Shown here piece after piece: positions 60,801-64,000 of a DNA stretch of 64,000 nucleotides. The position numbers and the translations under genes are program-made. A model generated the notes under the pieces. The model made no database searches and was not told the DNA's origin. It saw only the letters and a list, made by a program, of their open reading frames with translations. Position 1 is the first letter of the stretch. Each line of letters opens with the position of its first letter. The stretch spans positions 1 to 64,000 of the forward strand of contig CANRNR010000008.1 in NCBI GenBank assembly GCA_947632035.1. The letters run 5' to 3'. This DNA is from an uncultured Clostridia bacterium. GTDB taxonomy: Bacteria; Bacillota; Clostridia; TANB77; CAG-508.

Positions 60801-63800
60801 ATGTTATATGGTAGGTGTAGATAATTCCTTAAAGAAATATAATAGTTCAGGAGAATTAGAATGGAATACTACTATATCTAGTGCAACTATAAATTCAGTA
60901 TCGTCAACGAGTGATGGAGGATATATAATAGGCGGATATTTCTCTAGTAGTATAACAGTAGGAGACTATGAATTAAAGAATAACGGGGCTTATGATGGAC
61001 TACTAATCAAGTATAACAGCTATAATGAGGTCGAATGGGCAACAAGTTTTGGAGAAAATGGCGATGATAAGGTAACATCAGTATCAGCAACGAGTGATGG
61101 AGGATATATAGTAGGAGGATATTTTTCTGGTGATGTTATAACAGTAGCAGACTATGAATTGGGTGGTTATAACATGGACATATATTATTCTGATGGACTA
61201 CTAATCAAGTATAATAGTAATAATGAAGTCGAATGGGCAACTAGTTTTGGAAGACATAAGGAAGACCAAGTAACTTCAGTCGCACAAACCAGCGATGGAG
61301 GATATATAGTAGGGGGATATTTCAGTTCAAGTTATTTAATGATAGGAGAGTTTGTATTAGAAAATTATTACGCAGATAAGTCTGGATTGCTAATCAAGTA
61401 CAATAAGAACGGACAGGTTGAATATGCAACGAATTTTGGAGAAGGTGATAGAAACGAAGTAACTTCCGTATCAGCAACGAGTGATGGAGGATATATAGTA
61501 GGAGGTTTAATAAGCAGTAATATAACAGTAAGCAATTATGAATTAAATAATAACGGACTTAATGATGGATTACTAATTAAATACAAGCCAAATGGGAATC
61601 TAAATACTACAGTTAAATATGTAGTAGACTGGGCAAAATCAATAGGAGGAACAGGTAGTGACCAAATTAACTCAGCAGTAGAACTACAAGATGGAACAAT
61701 ATTAGCAGGAGGATATTATGACAGCCAAACAATTGAAATAGATGGAAAAACATTAAAAAATAATAGTAGTTCGATTTCATATACGGATGCAATGTTATTA
61801 AAAATAGCAAATATGACAGGAGTACCAGAAGTAGAAGAGCTAGAAGTTAAAAACTATTTAAAAGAATTTAAGATAACAACAGACGTAGAAGAAATAAATG
61901 GAGAAAAAGGTGGAGGTATTTCAGGAGAAGATTTACCAGCTTATGAAATAGTAAAATATAATAATAACAGTACTGCAGAAATAAAAATGACACCTAAAGA
62001 TTCTACATATGAAATAATAAAAGTAACAATAAATGGAGTAGAGCAAAGCTTTACACCATCTGGAGATGGGAGTTATACATTAGATAAATTCCAAAATGTA
62101 AAAGAAAATAAACATATAGTAGTAACATATGCAAAAAAATCAAATAAGGTAGTTATTAAAAAAGTAGATAGTAAAACTGAAAGTCCTCTAGAAGGAGTAA
62201 GGTTCAAAATAGACCAAGTAAATGAAGGTGACGTAGATGAGAGCATTCTATACCATGCAACAGCAAAAACAAATAAAGAAGGAAAAATAGTAACAGAACT
62301 ACCATATGGAAAATACAGTATAACAGAGGTAAAAACCCCAGATGGCTATGTAAAATTAGAAAATCCAATAGTTATAGATTTTAAAGCAGATAGTAAAACA
62401 GTAGTAGAAGGTTCAGAAAATGCAAGATATGAGAATGAAGAATACATAATATCAAATACACTTTTATCAAAAGTAACAGTACACCACTATTTAAAACTAG
62501 AAGATGGAACTGAAACAAAGCAAGAAGTAGCACCAGATGACTTCCTATATGGCAAACCAGGAGATACTTATCAAACAAAACCACACTTAGAGTTACAAAA
62601 ATATGAATTACAAAAGGATAGTAGTGGAGCATATATAACACCAGAAGAAGCAGGTGGAGAATATAAAGACACAGAAATAGTAGTAACATATTACTACACT
62701 TTAAAGAAGATACCATTAACTGTACACCACTATATAGTAGGAACAGAAACAAAAGTACCATTAGCAAATGGTAGTGAAGCAGAAGATGAAACAAGCTCAG
62801 GAACAGAAAACGAAGGTTATACAACAAAGGCGAAAACAGCAGAGGAATTAAATTCAAAATATGAATTTGAGGAAGTAGCAGGAAATGCAGAAGGTACATA
62901 CCAATATGAAGAAGTAGTAGTAACATATTATTATGACGTAAAAGATTCACCAGGTGTATTAGTACATCATAAAGAGCAAGGAACAGAAAATACCTTATCA
63001 GCAGATGTAACATTACCAGAAGATGGAGATACAGCAAAATATGGAGATCATTATGAAACACATCCAGCAGAAGACATACCAGAAAACTATAAACTAGTAG
63101 TAATACCAAGTAATGCAGAAGGGGACATGACAGATAAGTTAACAGAAGTAACATATGAGTATGAACTAAAAGATCCACAAATAACAAATGAAAGTATAGA
63201 AAAAACAGGTACAGAAAGCATCGAAACAAAAGATGCGGAAGTAAGTTATACTGTAAATTACAATGTAACAGTATCAGAATATATAGGAAGAGCACAAATA
63301 ACAATAGTAGATACATTACCATATCCAATAGATTTATCAAGATCAGATTTGGATAAAGGAGAATATAATGCAGAAAATCATACAATTACATGGCAAGAAG
63401 TAATAGATATTAACACTTATGAAAATGGAGAACCAATAGATGGAAGCGAAGAAAAGGGTATAACATTAACTTATACAAAGAATATAAAAGTAGTATTTAG
63501 CACTATGAATTATACTGGAAAAGAAATAGAAAATAACGTAAATGGAAAGATTAAGTTATATACTCCAGAAAAAGAAAGTGAAACTGTAACAGATGCAACA
63601 ACAAAGACTAACTTTACAACAGAAGTAACAGCAGTAAAAGTATGGAATCATAAGAATAGCATATATGAAAAACCATCAAGAGTAAAACTACAAGCAATAA
63701 GAACTGTAGATGGAGAAGACCAAGTTGTAAAAGATGCTATTGTAACTTTAGCAGACAATAAAGTAGGTGACGATGCAAATAGATGGAGCTATACATTTAC

Positions 63801-64000
63801 AGATTTACCAAAATATGATGATCAAGGAAATGAAATAGAATACAAGATAGGAGAGACAGAAGCAGAACCAGGGGAATTATTATATTATAATACCTCTATT
63901 GACCAAGCTCAAAAAACAGTAACAAACACATATAAAGGACCAGTAATAAGCAGTACGAAAGATTCAGCTGGAAAAAATGGAAAAGACTATGTAGTAGAAG
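54834..64000 (+). CDS. Giant Cna-B/beta-propeller adhesin, needing one +1 shift at CGG; cut by the window end
   Basis: More than 3050 residues. ATG 54834 follows GGAGGT by 9 nt (TTG 54807 lacks one). Basic head, one membrane helix (about 66-86), then an outside region: single Ca loop DLNYDGIADG, four SpaA/Cna-B domains (about 1012-1465), a 14-blade propeller-like repeat region, a fifth SpaA domain, three MucBP-like repeats (VHHY...VTYYY), a DUF11-like domain and at least one Cna-B domain. Frame 1 stops at TGA 59334-59336 just after AGA-CGG (59328-59333). Skipping C59331 reads GGT and continues in the same blade to the window end with no stop. The C-terminus and anchor are outside the window. 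The Cna-B and SpaA domains probably form isopeptide bonds. Confidence 0.8.
59239..61830 (+). repeat. Fourteen-unit beta-propeller-type repeat region
   Basis: Fourteen units with a (T)SDGGYIVGGYF...ITVGDYELKNNG..DGLLIKYN...VEWATSFG pattern (SBBP-like). Some units are nearly identical in DNA (e.g. around 59749-59830 and 60967-61048), so recombination between them is likely. Units 8 and 9 are shortened. Confidence 0.75.
59331..59333 (+). other. CGG +1 frameshift site in the adhesin gene
   Basis: AGA-CGG-T, with CGG in the zero frame and TGA next. Skipping C59331 reads GGT GAT AGT ATA ACA GTA, giving GDSITV, which matches the position of GDVITV in another blade. Confidence 0.75.

Overview
AT-rich (A-rich coding strand) chromosomal DNA of an anaerobic low-GC Gram-positive bacterium, most likely an uncultured gut-type clostridial Bacillota. 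The support is the oxygen-sensitive ribonucleotide reductase pair nrdD/nrdG, Gram-positive wall genes (sortase, GH25/LysM muramidase, LPxTG-type anchor, an alr-like racemase), strong AGGAGG Shine-Dalgarno sites and SpaA/Cna-B adhesin domains. I cannot name a genus.

Layout. 1-900: decayed mobile or phage remnants. 0.9-8 kb: Ltp-repeat surface protein, SprT-like protease, comM-dprA-yraN, GH25 muramidase. 8.2-11.1 kb: SsuBCA-type ABC importer. 11.2-13.5 kb: accessory minus-strand genes (a DUF4160/DUF2442 pair and two genes with foreign codon use). 14.4-24 kb: housekeeping genes (nrdD, nrdG, prs, rpsU, a YqeY gene, a membrane protein, two pseudouridine synthases). 23-26.7 kb: a replication-relaxation-like protein and a VirD4-like ATPase. 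26.8-33.4 kb: lipid II/polysaccharide flippase family, HU, an alr-like racemase, an ATP-grasp ligase, a sortase, trmL. 33.7 kb to the end: a surface-protein island with a VbhA-like antitoxin, two giant dockerin-bearing secreted proteins (1473 and 4452 aa), a small membrane protein, an LPQTG-anchored cohesin protein, a Fic protein, and a >3000-aa Cna-B/beta-propeller adhesin running off the window.

Most striking observation: four otherwise intact genes (comM, the ABC permease gene, prs and the large adhesin gene) are each broken by +1 frameshifts, five events in all. Every event sits exactly at a CGG codon in the current reading frame. Skipping the C (CGG-N read as GGN, glycine) restores full-length proteins each time. 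Reading about 17,900 codons of the other native genes by eye, I found no CGG used as an ordinary codon. The only in-frame CGG codons read through normally are three in two minus-strand genes that look foreign. This suggests that CGG is not decoded as arginine here and that CGGN acts as a +1 shift site or quadruplet glycine codon.

A second system is a probable non-cellulosomal cohesin-dockerin display. A sortase upstream and an LPQTG cohesin protein could hold two giant dockerin proteins that have no wall anchor of their own. One of these ends in a DnaJ-like CxxC zinc-finger region. Further points are two probable ATA start codons, an SD-hairpin-AUG leader on comM, and a pair of structured intergenic repeats whose stems differ in sequence but keep their pairing.
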